From: Methylobacterium sp. J-068
Lineage (GTDB): Bacteria; Pseudomonadota; Alphaproteobacteria; Rhizobiales; Beijerinckiaceae
DNA length: 64,000 nt
Reading direction: 5' to 3'
Assembly (NCBI RefSeq): GCF_022829445.1
Contig: NZ_JAKSXY010000063.1
Span: 62,001-126,000, forward strand
How positions within the stretch are numbered: the stretch's first letter is position 1; every line of letters starts with the position of its first letter. Below are positions 25,903-34,501 of this stretch, one piece after another. The notes under the pieces were generated by a model. That model saw only the letters and a program-made list of their open reading frames with translations. It did not search any database and was not told the origin of the DNA. The position numbers were made by a program, and so were the translations under genes.

Positions 25903-26457
25903 TCAGCCTTTGGACTTGGCCTTGGCGCGCGGCTTGTCCTCGGGTTCGTCCTCCGCTTCGACACCCTCGCTGCCCTCGGTGTTGATCTGCTCCGCGATCT
26001 CGCTGAGCAGCGCGTCGGTCTTCTTCTCCTCTTCCAGGGTCTGCTCCAGCAGCTTGGCGGCGTCCGCGTAGCCGAGCTGGCGCGCCCAGGTCTTCAGGGT
26101 GCCGTAGCGGGCGATCTCGTAATGCTCCACAGCCTGGGCGCAGGCGGCGAGCACGGCGTCGGCGGCCGGGCTGTCGGCGAAATCCTCCAGATCCTCCTCC
26201 ATCTCGGAGGTGATGCCCTGCATCGCCTCGCAGGTCTTGGCGCGGGCCGGCTTGCCGATGATCTCGAACACCTGCTGCAGGCGCTCGACCTGCTCGGCGC
26301 TCTCCTCCGCGTGGGTCTCGAAGGCACTGCGAAGCTGCGGGTGCTCGGCGGCCTTGGCCGATTTCTTCAGGGCCCGGACCGATTGCTTCTCAGCGTAGTA
26401 GACATCCTTCAGCGTCTCGTAGAACGCATCGTGCAGCGTCTTCGTCTTGGCGGCCAT
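25903..26457 (-). CDS. DUF892 (YciE/YciF) ferritin-like protein
   Basis: This 184-residue helical-bundle protein of the DUF892 group is often induced by general stress. The characteristic LHDAFYETLKDVYYAEKQSVRALKK opens the first helix, with candidate metal ligands in HAEESAEQVERLQQVFE and VEHYEIARYGTLKTWARQLG. The tail is acidic then Lys-rich (EPEDKPRAKAKSKG). The start at 26457 has cggag upstream. It interrupts the flagellar cluster with no clear link to motility. Confidence 0.85.
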   Translation of the reverse strand: MAAKTKTLHDAFYETLKDVYYAEKQSVRALKKSAKAAEHPQLRSAFETHAEESAEQVERLQQVFEIIGKPARAKTCEAMQGITSEMEEDLEDFADSPAADAVLAACAQAVEHYEIARYGTLKTWARQLGYADAAKLLEQTLEEEKKTDALLSEIAEQINTEGSEGVEAEDEPEDKPRAKAKSKG

Positions 26458-27016
26458 GACGTTTGCTCCGGGTTGAGGATGATAAAGAGATTCGGGCGTC
26501 GGGACGGCGTTCTCGGAGCTCACGCCCACAGGTCATCGCATGGAACACCCGACCACGGATCAGGATGTTCCAGACACGTCACGACGAACACATTCGATCC
26601 GTGTCCGTAGGGATGGGATAGGATCCGAGATCACGTCCCGAACAGGTGAGATCCTGCCTTGGATATCGACGATCTCGGCACGCGGCCCGAATGCATTTCG
26701 ACTTGGGGGAACGCGCTCCTGACGACGCCGAGCCCAACGTGAGCCGCTCGTCCGGGTTCCGGCCCGCGTGGCCTGTATCGGAGATCGCGCAAGCCACCGC
26801 ATCGAAGATCGCAGAAGCCGCCGCGCGTGGGCGCCCGCGCCGCGAATTGCAGCGCGGCAACCGATCTTGGGCGCCTACAGCCGTGGCGTGTTTGCCGCAG
26901 CGCGCAAAACATCCGGGGGGATATGCCATGCAGGGCGCACGATGCGTTGTCGTGGCCTGCCCCCTGCATTATAGCCACGCAAAATGATCGCCGCGAACCG
27001 GCTGCAAGAGGCGCGA
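26458..27016. other. 559-bp intergenic region between two divergent genes
   Basis: It separates the divergent DUF892 gene and dksA. I see no supported gene. A GGAAC/GTTCC inverted pair at 26542-26571 resembles a general-stress (EcfG) promoter but with too long a spacer. The region must contain both promoters. Confidence 0.5.
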
Positions 27017-27436
27017 ATGGCGAAGGTCACGATTGAGGACGGGTACGTACCGAGTGAGAGCGAGCCGTTCATGAATGATCGGCAGCGCGAGTATTTCCGC
27101 CGGAAATTGCTCGGTTGGAAGTCGGATATCCTGCGCGAGGCCCAGGATACGCTCGTGGCGTTGCAGACCGAGAACGAGAACCATCCTGATCTGGCGGACC
27201 GCGCCTCCTCCGAGACGGATCGCTCCATCGAGCTGCGGGCCCGCGACCGCCAGCGCAAGCTGACCGGCAAGATCGACGCGGCGCTCGCCCGCCTCGAGGA
27301 CGGCTCCTACGGCTATTGCGAGGAGACCGGCGAGCCGATCTCGCTCAAGCGCCTGGACGCCCGCCCCATCGCCACCCTCTCGCTCGAGGCCCAGGAGCGC
27401 CACGAGCGCCGCGAGCGCGTCTACCGCGACGACTGA
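27017..27436 (+). CDS. dksA: RNA polymerase-binding transcription factor DksA (single-Cys type)
   Basis: This 139-residue protein acts with ppGpp on RNA polymerase secondary-channel kinetics. It has the coiled-coil tip region LVALQTENENHPDLADRASSETDRS, where DLADRAS matches the DxxDxA tip motif, and the globular YGYCEETGEPISLKRLDARPIATL. Of the four zinc cysteines only Cys101 remains; the others are Thr104, Ser122 and Ala125. This resembles zinc-independent alphaproteobacterial DksA proteins. The start at 27017 follows agagg at 6 nt. Confidence 0.92.
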   Translation: MAKVTIEDGYVPSESEPFMNDRQREYFRRKLLGWKSDILREAQDTLVALQTENENHPDLADRASSETDRSIELRARDRQRKLTGKIDAALARLEDGSYGYCEETGEPISLKRLDARPIATLSLEAQERHERRERVYRDD

Positions 27437-27504
27437 GACCAGACCGCGATGAGCCCGGCTCATCGAGGTCTGCCCGTGCGACCGCGCGGCGGCGGGCGCC
27501 CGGA

Positions 27505-27529
27505 CCGGCGCGGATCGAATCCGCGCCGG
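27505..27529. terminator. Hairpin between convergent dksA and flgH
   Basis: A perfect 11-bp stem (ccggcgcggat / atccgcgccgg) with a 3-nt loop lies between the two stop codons. It has no T-run, so it is only a probable bidirectional terminator. Confidence 0.45.
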
Positions 27530-27537
27530 CGCCCCCC

Positions 27538-28314
27538 TCAGAACGGCAGGATCACGTCCACCAGCTGCTGGCCGTAGCGCGGCTGCTGCACGTCGCTGAT
27601 CTGGCCGCGGCCGCCATAGGCGATGCGGGCCTGGGCGATCTTGCTCGAATCGATGGTGTTGTCGGACTCGATGTCCTCGGGCCGCACCACGCCGGCCACG
27701 ATGAGTTCGCGCACCTCGAAGTTGATGCGGATCTCCTGCTTGCCCTCCACCACGAGGTTTCCGTTCGGCAGGATCTGCGTGACGATGGCGGCGACGCTGG
27801 TGGTGACGGTCTCGTTGCGCTGGACCGAGCCGGCGCCGTCGCTCGACGTCGTGGACGTGGCGTTGAGGAGCTTGTCGGCGCTGATCCCGGCGGCCGTCAC
27901 GGCCTTGTTGTTCTCCAGGCCGAAGGCGTTGGGCAGGCCGAACCCCTCGGCGTTCGAGCGCGAGCGCTTGGTCTCGTTGCTGAGGTTGGCCTTGTCGGTG
28001 ACGTTGACCTTCACCGTCACGAGGTCGCCGATGCGGGCGGCGCGCTGGTCCTTGAAGAAGGCGCGCGAGCCCGTGCGCCAGAGGGAGTTCGGCGCGTAGG
28101 AGACCGGCTGGATCTCGGGCATGGGCAGGCGCACGGGCTTGTAGCCGGCCTGCGCGGTCGGGTCCTCGATGGCCGACAGGGCCGGGGTCGCGCCGATCTG
28201 CGACAGGCGGTCGACGGTGTTGCAGGCGCCGAGGGACGTGCAGAGCAGCGCGGCCGCGAGGGCGGGAGACGCGCGGCGCGGCGCGGGGCGGAGGACCGTG
28301 AAGCGAGAGGTCAT
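27538..28314 (-). CDS. flgH: Flagellar L-ring lipoprotein FlgH
   Basis: This 258-residue outer-membrane lipoprotein is the L-ring bushing. The signal peptide ends in a lipobox (SLGAC). Conserved blocks follow: SLWRTGSRAFFKDQRAARIGDLVTVKVNVTD and the C-terminal EVRELIVAGVVRPEDIESDNTIDSSKIAQARIAYGGRGQ. The start is set at 28314 (MTSRFTV), with gagagg just before it; a longer upstream frame is unlikely. It is the last gene of flgF-G-A-H. Confidence 0.96.
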   Translation of the reverse strand: MTSRFTVLRPAPRRASPALAAALLCTSLGACNTVDRLSQIGATPALSAIEDPTAQAGYKPVRLPMPEIQPVSYAPNSLWRTGSRAFFKDQRAARIGDLVTVKVNVTDKANLSNETKRSRSNAEGFGLPNAFGLENNKAVTAAGISADKLLNATSTTSSDGAGSVQRNETVTTSVAAIVTQILPNGNLVVEGKQEIRINFEVRELIVAGVVRPEDIESDNTIDSSKIAQARIAYGGRGQISDVQQPRYGQQLVDVILPF

Positions 28315-28361
28315 GGGGACCGGACCCTTGGCAAACCGGAGGGGGGAGCGGACCGGATCGG

Positions 28362-29435
28362 TCAACGCTGAAGGACGGACGTGTCGAGGGCGGCGCTGGC
28401 CTGGCGCGCGGCGGGCGCGGGCCCGACCGAGACCCGGCCGGGGCCGATCACGGTGGCCGCCAGCACCTTCTTCGAGACCGGGTTGGTCACGGTGATCGAG
28501 GCGCCGAGGCGGCCGCTCTCGTTGGCCTGGCCGCGCAGCGAGAGGTTGAGGCCCGGCGCGTCGAACACGATCGTCACCGCCTCGCCCCGCATCACGAGGT
28601 CGGGAGGGGCGAGGTCGCCCGAGCGCAGGATCGCCCCGGCGCTGAGGCCGCGCTGCGCCACCTGCCCGACGAGGCTCCCTTGAGACCCCTGCGCATCGGC
28701 CGGGGTCGCCTCGCGGGGGCGCCGCTCGATCGTGAGGTCGGCGGCGGTCACCGCCTCGCCCCGGTTGAGGCTGCGCCCCAGGATCGCGACCTCGCGGATC
28801 TCCATCACCTGTCCGGTCACCCGGAGAGAGGCCTGCCGCTCGCCGAGCGTGATCAGGGCGGCGATCCGGCGCGTGCGCGGGTCGTAGGCGACGTCGAGGG
28901 CGCTCGCCGGCCCGTCGAGGTCGAGGGGCGCCAGCAGCACCGGCGACTCGCCGTCGAGGCGGATCGCGAGGTTGCGGGCCTCGACGCCGTGGCCCGCCTC
29001 GAGGGCGCGCTTCAGGGCCGCCTCGATCTCGGGCTGCGTCACCCGCCGCGCGGCGCGCAGGACCGAGACCTGGACCCGGCCGCCGGTCTCGATCTCGCCG
29101 AGGCCGAGCCCCGCGACCGTGTCGGCGATCCGCCGGACCTGGATCGTGCCCGTGGCGCCGAGCGCGGGCGCGCGGAAGACCGGGCGGCGGGCCGCCTCCG
29201 GGGCGGCGCCCTCCACGAGGTCGCCGAGGGTCAGCACGTCGCCGCGCGCGGTGACGTCGCCGCGCAGGCGCAAAGATCCGTTCGTGGGTCCGCTCGCGCC
29301 GGCCGCCTCGGCCAGCACCTGGGCGGTGAGCAGCGAGAGCGCCATCACGGCCAGCAGGACGCGGGAGACGATCCCGAGGCTGAGGGTCGCGACCCGCGTC
29401 GGGCGATGGGGCGTGATCTGTCGCAGGGCGTGCAT
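28362..29435 (-). CDS. flgA: Flagellar P-ring assembly chaperone FlgA
   Basis: This 357-residue protein assists FlgI assembly in the periplasm. A signal segment (VLLAVMALSLLTAQVLA) and SAF-like C-terminal domain are visible: NRGEAVTAADLTIERRPR, LVGQVAQRGLSAGAILRSGDLAPPDLVMRGEAVTIVF and VIGPGRVSV. It is longer than the enterobacterial protein (about 220) because of an N-terminal domain, as in other alphaproteobacteria. It sits between flgG (14 bp) and flgH (47 bp). Confidence 0.92.
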   Translation of the reverse strand: MHALRQITPHRPTRVATLSLGIVSRVLLAVMALSLLTAQVLAEAAGASGPTNGSLRLRGDVTARGDVLTLGDLVEGAAPEAARRPVFRAPALGATGTIQVRRIADTVAGLGLGEIETGGRVQVSVLRAARRVTQPEIEAALKRALEAGHGVEARNLAIRLDGESPVLLAPLDLDGPASALDVAYDPRTRRIAALITLGERQASLRVTGQVMEIREVAILGRSLNRGEAVTAADLTIERRPREATPADAQGSQGSLVGQVAQRGLSAGAILRSGDLAPPDLVMRGEAVTIVFDAPGLNLSLRGQANESGRLGASITVTNPVSKKVLAATVIGPGRVSVGPAPAARQASAALDTSVLQR

Positions 29436-29449
29436 GGTCAGGAATCCGA

Positions 29450-30241
29450 TCAGCCGCGGAACATCTGGGAGGTGGTCGAGAGCATCTGGTCGGCGGCGGT
29501 CACCACCTTCGAGTTCATCTCGTAGGCGCGCTGCGCCGCGATCAGCGAGGAGATCTCGGTGACGGCGTTGACGTTCGCCTCCTCGAGATAGCTCTGCTGC
29601 AGGTTGCCGAAGCCCTCGGCGCCGGGCAGGCCGTTGATCGCCGGGCCGGAGGCGGCGGTCTCGACGAAGAGGTTGTCGCCGATGGATTCGAGGCCGACCT
29701 TGTTGACGAAGCGGGCGAGCTGGAACTGGCCGAGCGCCTGCGGCGCCGTCTGGCCCGGAACGGTGGCCTGGACCGCGCCCTGGGCGCTGATCGTCACCGA
29801 GGTGGCGTTGTTCGGCACCGTGACGCCGGGATCGACGAGGTAGCCGTCGCGGGTCACGAGCTGGCCCTGCGCCGAGAGGTCGAACGAGCCGTCGCGGGTA
29901 TAGGCGGTGCGCCCGTCCGGCATCGTCACCCGGAACAGGCCTTCGCCCCGGATGGCGACGTCGTAGTCCTTCTCGGTGCTCGTCAGGGTGCCCTGCGACA
30001 TCACCCGGGCGGTGGAGGTGGTCTTCACGCCCGAGCCGATGGCAAGGCCGGCGGGAAGCTGGGTGTTCTGGTCCGAGGTCGAGGAGCCGGCCCGGCGCAG
30101 GTTCTGGTAGAGCAGGTCCTGGAAATGCGCCTGCTGGCGCTTGTAGCCCGTCGTGCGCAGGTTCGCGATGTTGTTCGAGATGACCTGGACGTTGAGTTCC
30201 TGGGCCGCCATGCCGGTGGCGGCGGCGTAGAGGGCGCGCAT
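29450..30241 (-). CDS. flgG: Distal rod protein FlgG
   Basis: This 263-residue distal rod subunit has the N-terminal ALYAAATGMAAQELNVQVISNNIANLRTTGYKRQ, the rod-specific FQDLLYQNLRRAGSSTSD, GEGLFRV...TRDGSFDLSAQGQLVTRDGYLV, and the C-terminal LEEANVNAVTEISSLIAAQRAYEMNSKVVTAADQML. These match FlgG precisely, and the length is the family norm. It lies 12 bp after flgF. Confidence 0.97.
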   Translation of the reverse strand: MRALYAAATGMAAQELNVQVISNNIANLRTTGYKRQQAHFQDLLYQNLRRAGSSTSDQNTQLPAGLAIGSGVKTTSTARVMSQGTLTSTEKDYDVAIRGEGLFRVTMPDGRTAYTRDGSFDLSAQGQLVTRDGYLVDPGVTVPNNATSVTISAQGAVQATVPGQTAPQALGQFQLARFVNKVGLESIGDNLFVETAASGPAINGLPGAEGFGNLQQSYLEEANVNAVTEISSLIAAQRAYEMNSKVVTAADQMLSTTSQMFRG

Positions 30242-30253
30242 TGGCGGTGTTCC

Positions 30254-30994
30254 TTACGCGACGTCGGCGAGACGGCGGATCGCCGTGCCGCGCAGATCGT
30301 CCAGGCGCGAGATCACGCCCGAGACCATGGTGTAGGTGCGGTTCACGTCCATCAGCCGGGTCATCTCGATCACCGGCTTGACGTTGGAGCGCTCCAGCGC
30401 GCCCGATTCGAGGCGCCCCGCGAGCCCGGCGGGCTGGGGCTGCGCGGTGGAGGCGTAGAGGTTGGCGCCCTCGTTGGTGAGCGCCTGCGGGTTGGCGAAG
30501 GTGACGAGGCGGACGCGGCCCCGGATGCCGAGATTGGTCGAGACGGTGCCGTCGGGCCCGATCGCGATGCCGGTCTCCTGCTGGCCGATCTGGATCGGCC
30601 CGCCCTCGCCCTGGACGGGGTAGCCGTCGCTGGTCACCAGGGTGCCCTGGGCATTCGTCTCGAGGGCGCCGTTGCGGGTGTAGCGGTCGCCGTTCGGGGT
30701 GCGGGCCACCAGGAAGGCGTCGCCGCGCACGGCCACGTGCAGGGGGTTCCCGGTCTGCTCGATCGGTCCTTGCGCGAGATCGAGGGCGGTGCCCTGGTCG
30801 ATGACGTAGGAGACGCGCCGGTCCTGCTTCTGGAAGGAATCGGCGCTCGCCACCGGCATCAGGTATTCCTGGAACCGGGCGTTGCGCGCCTTGAAGCCGT
30901 TGGTCGAGACGTTGGCCATGTTGTTGGCGATGACGTCCAGCTCGCGCTGCAGCGCGACCTGGCTCGAAACCCCCACGAACAATGCGTTCTGCAT
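30254..30994 (-). CDS. flgF: Proximal rod protein FlgF
   Basis: This 246-residue proximal rod subunit has LQRELDVIANNMANVSTNGFKARNARFQEYLM near the start, RGDAFLVARTPNGDRYTRNGALETNAQG in the middle, and the C-terminal SNVKPVIEMTRLMDVNRTYTMVSGVISRLDDLR. The start at 30994 (MQNALFVG) follows cgagggtg. It is the first gene of flgF-G-A-H, with a sigma-54 promoter at 31035-31049 and a palindrome 98 bp beyond it. Confidence 0.96.
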   Translation of the reverse strand: MQNALFVGVSSQVALQRELDVIANNMANVSTNGFKARNARFQEYLMPVASADSFQKQDRRVSYVIDQGTALDLAQGPIEQTGNPLHVAVRGDAFLVARTPNGDRYTRNGALETNAQGTLVTSDGYPVQGEGGPIQIGQQETGIAIGPDGTVSTNLGIRGRVRLVTFANPQALTNEGANLYASTAQPQPAGLAGRLESGALERSNVKPVIEMTRLMDVNRTYTMVSGVISRLDDLRGTAIRRLADVA

Positions 30995-31034
30995 GACACC
31001 CTCGGCCTCGACACGCGACGACGAGGACATGTCC

Positions 31035-31049
31035 GCACGGGCCGTGCCA
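31035..31049 (-). promoter_or_regulatory. Sigma-54 promoter of flgF
   Basis: The minus strand reads TGGCACGGCCCGTGC, with GG-N10-GC and one mismatch in the -12 block. It lies 40 bp before flgF. Confidence 0.75.
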
Positions 31050-31147
31050 TTTCTGCGAGATCCGTTTTATCGATGTTTCCCAGTGACTTGAGATATTCCT
31101 GGCGACACCCGCGCACCGTCCGCAGACGCCGCGCGGCAAGTCCGACC

Positions 31148-31162
31148 CGGCAGTTTTTGCCG
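31148..31162. promoter_or_regulatory. CGGCA-N5-TGCCG palindrome between flgF and fliL
   Basis: An exact palindrome with spacer gtttt, at enhancer distance (98 bp) from the flgF sigma-54 promoter and 2 bp from the fliL CtrA box. Confidence 0.7.
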
Positions 31163-31164
31163 CC

Positions 31165-31179
31165 TTAACGACGCGTTAA
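31165..31179 (+). promoter_or_regulatory. CtrA box upstream of fliL
   Basis: A perfect TTAA-N7-TTAA followed by CC lies 84 bp before the fliL ATG. In Caulobacter, fliL is a CtrA target. Confidence 0.8.
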
Positions 31180-31263
31180 CCCTGTTGGTCCGATACCGGG
31201 GCGAGGGCCGTCCCGCGCGAGGGTGGGGCGCCCCGCTCCGCGACGCCAGCCCGAGGTCCAGCG

Positions 31264-31770
31264 ATGGCCAAGAAGCCGAAGAAGGCCGCCGCCGAGGGCG
31301 AGGAGGGCGCCGAGGGCGAGGCCCCGAAATCGGGCAAGAAGAAGATCATCGTCATCGGCGCCGTGGTCCTCGCCCTGGCGGGCGGCGGCGGTTTCTTCTT
31401 CCTGAAGAAGAAGAGTGGCGGCGACGGGCACGGCGAGGCGATGGCCGAGGTCAAGAAGCCGGTCGTGTTCCTCGACGTGCGCGAGATGATGATCAACCTC
31501 GCCAGCGAGCCCGGACAGGACAGGGTCCGCTTCGCCAAGATCAAGGTCGCGATCGAGCTGAAGGACGCCAAGGTCGAGGGCGAGGTGAAGCCCCTGATGC
31601 CGCGCATCGAGGACACCTTCCAGGTCTACCTGCGCGAATTGCGCGCCAGCGACCTCGCGGGGTCGGCCGGCATCTACCGCCTGCGCGAGGAACTGCTGCG
31701 CCGGGTCAACATCGCGATCCACCCCGCACGGGCCGAAGCGGTGCTGTTCAAGGACGTGGTCGTCCAGTAG
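31264..31770 (+). CDS. fliL: Flagellar basal-body/stator-associated protein FliL
   Basis: This 168-residue inner-membrane protein has a charged cytoplasmic N-terminus, one transmembrane helix (about 28-47, IIVIGAVVLALAGGGGFFFL) and a periplasmic stomatin-like domain ending FKDVVVQ. Such proteins surround the stators and affect torque. It is the first gene of fliL-fliM-DUF6468-motE, with a CtrA box upstream. Confidence 0.95.
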   Translation: MAKKPKKAAAEGEEGAEGEAPKSGKKKIIVIGAVVLALAGGGGFFFLKKKSGGDGHGEAMAEVKKPVVFLDVREMMINLASEPGQDRVRFAKIKVAIELKDAKVEGEVKPLMPRIEDTFQVYLRELRASDLAGSAGIYRLREELLRRVNIAIHPARAEAVLFKDVVVQ

Positions 31771-31818
31771 CCACCCGATCACCGGGCCGATGAAGCGTTT
31801 GCGAGTGACGAGAGTCTG

Positions 31819-33036
31819 ATGGCCGAAGCGGACGACGCGATCGACGAGGACGACTGGGCGGCAGCCCTCATCGCCCAGAACGGCGAGGGCGGGGAATCCT
31901 CGCTCGCCGACGAGTGGGGCGCGGCGCTCGCCGAGCAGGGCACCACGACGCATGCCAGCGACGTCGCCGCCGAATGGGCGACGATGATCGAGGACGGGGA
32001 GACCGACAACCTCCCCGAACTGGCCGGCAACGACCGCATCCTGAACCAGGACGAGATCGACGGCGTCCTGGGCTTCTCGCTGCGCGAGCTCTCCGCCTCG
32101 GGCGCGGGGGGCGTGCGCGCCATCGTCGATTCGGGCGTCGTCCAGTACGAACGCCTGCCGATGCTGGAAATCGTCTTCGACCGGATGATCCGGTTGCTGT
32201 CGACGAGCCTGCGCAACTTCTTCCAGGACAACGTCGAGGTCACCCTCGACAACATCACCTCGGTGCGCTTCGGCGACTACCTCAACGCGATCCCGCTGCC
32301 GACCCTGCTGGGCGTGTTCCGCGCCGATGCCTGGGAGAATTCGGGCCTCGTCACCGTCGAGTCCAATCTCGCCTACTCGACCATGGACCTGCTCCTCGGC
32401 GGCAAGCGCGGCGGCTCCTCGACGCGCCTCGACGGGCGCCCCTTCACCACCATCGAGATGCAGCTCGTCCGGCGCCTCGTGGAGATCATCCTCAGCGACC
32501 TCGAACTCTCGTTCCAGCCGCTCTCGCCGGTGCGCTTCGCCATCGACCGGATCGAGACCAACCCGCGCTTCGCCACCATCACCCGGCCCGCCAACGCCGC
32601 GATCCTGATCAGCCTCAAGCTCGACATGGACGGCCGCGGCGGCCTGCTTCAGATCCTGTTCCCCTACGCGACCATCGAGCCCATCCGCGAATTGCTGATG
32701 CAGAGCTTCATGGGCGAGAAGCTCGGTCGCGACCACACCTGGGAAAGCCATCTCGCCACCGAGATCTGGCAGGCGGAATCGACGATGGAGGCGGTCCTCC
32801 ACGAGATGATGCTGCCGCTGAAGAAGGTGCTGTCGCTGAAGGTGGGCGACACCCTGATGTTCGACACCAAGCCCTCGGACCTCATCGCGGTGCGCTGCGG
32901 CGACTGGGCCCTGACCCAGGGGCGCATCGGGCGGATCGACGACAACATCGCGGTGCAGCTCACCCGGCCCCTGCGCCAGTCCCGCACCACCCTCCAGGCC
33001 TTCGAGGCCTCCATGAACAACCGCTCGGACGGGTGA
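31819..33036 (+). CDS. fliM: Flagellar motor switch protein FliM
   Basis: This 405-residue C-ring protein is the CheY-P receptor that switches rotation. It shows LNQDEIDGVLGF, the typical LSQDEID element, then YERLPMLEIVFDRMIRLLSTSLRNFF, the middle CheC-like domain (FTTIEMQLVRRLVEIILSDLE) and a C-terminal SpoA domain (LSLKVGDTLMFDTKPSDLIAVRCGDWALTQGRIGRID). Before LNQDEID it has about 75 extra acidic residues with repeated DEW-type segments, an unusual extension. The start at 31819 is 48 bp after fliL. Confidence 0.95.
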   Translation: MAEADDAIDEDDWAAALIAQNGEGGESSLADEWGAALAEQGTTTHASDVAAEWATMIEDGETDNLPELAGNDRILNQDEIDGVLGFSLRELSASGAGGVRAIVDSGVVQYERLPMLEIVFDRMIRLLSTSLRNFFQDNVEVTLDNITSVRFGDYLNAIPLPTLLGVFRADAWENSGLVTVESNLAYSTMDLLLGGKRGGSSTRLDGRPFTTIEMQLVRRLVEIILSDLELSFQPLSPVRFAIDRIETNPRFATITRPANAAILISLKLDMDGRGGLLQILFPYATIEPIRELLMQSFMGEKLGRDHTWESHLATEIWQAESTMEAVLHEMMLPLKKVLSLKVGDTLMFDTKPSDLIAVRCGDWALTQGRIGRIDDNIAVQLTRPLRQSRTTLQAFEASMNNRSDG

Positions 33037-33043
33037 CGACACC

Positions 33044-33562
33044 ATGAGCCTCCTCGTCACCCTCGCGGCCGATGTCCTCGTCGCCGTCCTGCTCGTCGCC
33101 AGCATCGTCTCGTCGGTGCGCCTGAGCCGCCGCATCACCCGGCTCAAGGCCGACGAGGCGGCCCTGCGCCAGACCATCGGCGACCTCGTCATGGCGAGTT
33201 CCACCGCCGAGCGGGCCATCGTGGGCCTGCGCGCCACCCTCGACGAGTGCGACCGGACCCTGGCCGACCGGCTCGGGACGGCCGAGCGCTACGCCACCGA
33301 CCTCGCGGCCCACGTGGAGGCGGGCGAGGCGGTGATCGCCCGCATCGCCTCCATCGTGTCCCAGGCCGCGCCCGGGCGCGAGACCGTCCGCCCGGCGGCG
33401 CAGCGCGACCCGGAGGCCATCGCATCGCCCCGCCGCATCGCCCCGGCGCCCGCGCCCGCAACGGCGCCCAGCCCCAACGGCGAGCGCCTCGGCGTCGCGG
33501 CGGCGGCGGCGCTCGCGATGTCCGAGCGGGCGCTGGGCCGCCTGCGGAGCAAGGCCGCGTGA
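33044..33562 (+). CDS. DUF6468 flagellar-cluster protein
   Basis: This 172-residue protein has one N-terminal transmembrane helix (LVTLAADVLVAVLLVASIVSSV), a helical region RRITRLKADEAALRQTIGDLVMASSTAERAIVGLR, and a Pro/Ala-rich tail. It matches the family annotated DUF6468, which in rhizobia and relatives sits between fliM and motE. The function is unknown; a structural or chaperone role at the motor is inferred only from context. It overlaps motE by four bases (GTGA). Confidence 0.75.
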   Translation: MSLLVTLAADVLVAVLLVASIVSSVRLSRRITRLKADEAALRQTIGDLVMASSTAERAIVGLRATLDECDRTLADRLGTAERYATDLAAHVEAGEAVIARIASIVSQAAPGRETVRPAAQRDPEAIASPRRIAPAPAPATAPSPNGERLGVAAAAALAMSERALGRLRSKAA

Positions 33563-34359
33563 AGACGCTCCCCCGCCGCGTCCGGCTGCCCCAGCCGCGC
33601 CCCTTCAAGCTGCGGCTGATCGATGCCGTGACCCTGGCCGCCGCCGGGCTGCTGGTGCTCAAGCTCTCGGCGATCGCGGTGGAGGACACCAAGCCGCAGC
33701 CGGGCGCGGGCCTGCCGGACTTCGCGCGGGTGCTGGCCAAGGCCCGCACGAACTACGAGCCCGCCGACCCGACGACGACGGGCTCCGTCACCCCGAAGGA
33801 ACCCGAGAAACCGGCCCCCGAACCGGAGAAGCCGGCCCCCCGGCCACCGCCGCCGCCCGAGCCGATGCCGGCCTCCGAGCGGGCCCTGCTGGAGCGCCTC
33901 GCGGCCCGCCGGGACTCCCTGAAGCAGCGCAGCGAGGCCCTCGACCTGCGCGAGCAGCTTCTCGGCACCGCCGAGCGCAAGCTGGAGGAGGGCGTCGACA
34001 CCCTGAAGCAGGGCGAGGAGAAGACCGAGGGCGGCGGCTCGCAGCGCGCGGAGGCCGAGCGGGCGGCGCTGAAGAACATCGTGACGATGTACGAGACGAT
34101 GAAGCCGAAGGATGCCGCGCGGGTGTTCGACCGGCTCAGCCTGGAGGTGCTGGTGCCCATCGTGCTCGCGATGAACCCGCGCAAGATGGCCGAGGTGCTG
34201 GCCCTGATGCAGTCGGAGCCGGCCGAGAAGCTGACGGTGGCCCTGGCGAACCGGGCGCGCGGCCAGGGACCGGCTCCGGCCCAGGCTGTCGCGGCCGGAC
34301 TCGGACCGAACGAGCTTCCGGCGATCGACCCCGTGGCCAGGACCGAGCTCCGGCGCTGA
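33559..34359 (+). CDS. motE: Flagellar stator chaperone-like protein MotE
   Basis: This 266-residue protein has an N-terminal transmembrane helix (VTLAAAGLLVLKLSAIAV), a Pro-rich stretch with EPEKPAPEPEKPAP repeats, a coiled coil (ARRDSLKQRSEALDLREQLL) and a C-terminal MgtE-N-like domain (MYETMKPKDAARVFDRLSLEVLVPIVLAMNPRKMAEVLALM). Rhizobial MotE with this layout is a periplasmic chaperone for MotC. The GTG start at 33559 overlaps the previous stop. Confidence 0.82.
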   Translation: MKTLPRRVRLPQPRPFKLRLIDAVTLAAAGLLVLKLSAIAVEDTKPQPGAGLPDFARVLAKARTNYEPADPTTTGSVTPKEPEKPAPEPEKPAPRPPPPPEPMPASERALLERLAARRDSLKQRSEALDLREQLLGTAERKLEEGVDTLKQGEEKTEGGGSQRAEAERAALKNIVTMYETMKPKDAARVFDRLSLEVLVPIVLAMNPRKMAEVLALMQSEPAEKLTVALANRARGQGPAPAQAVAAGLGPNELPAIDPVARTELRR

Positions 34360-34501
34360 GGAACCCGGGGGCCGAGACGGGGAATCGCCCCGTTGCGGGC
34401 CCGTGTCGCGCGCGACTCCATTGCGCCTTCGGCGTCACCCGACTAGGGGCAGGCATTCCGCGGGGCCGCGAGCCGCCCTCCGGATCCGGGGAGCGATATC
34501 C

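Noticed and set aside
26542..26571. GGAAC...GTTCC pair as an EcfG (general stress) promoter for the DUF892 gene
   Set aside because: The spacing is about 20 nt before GTT, longer than the 17-18 expected, and the match is mainly a chance palindrome.
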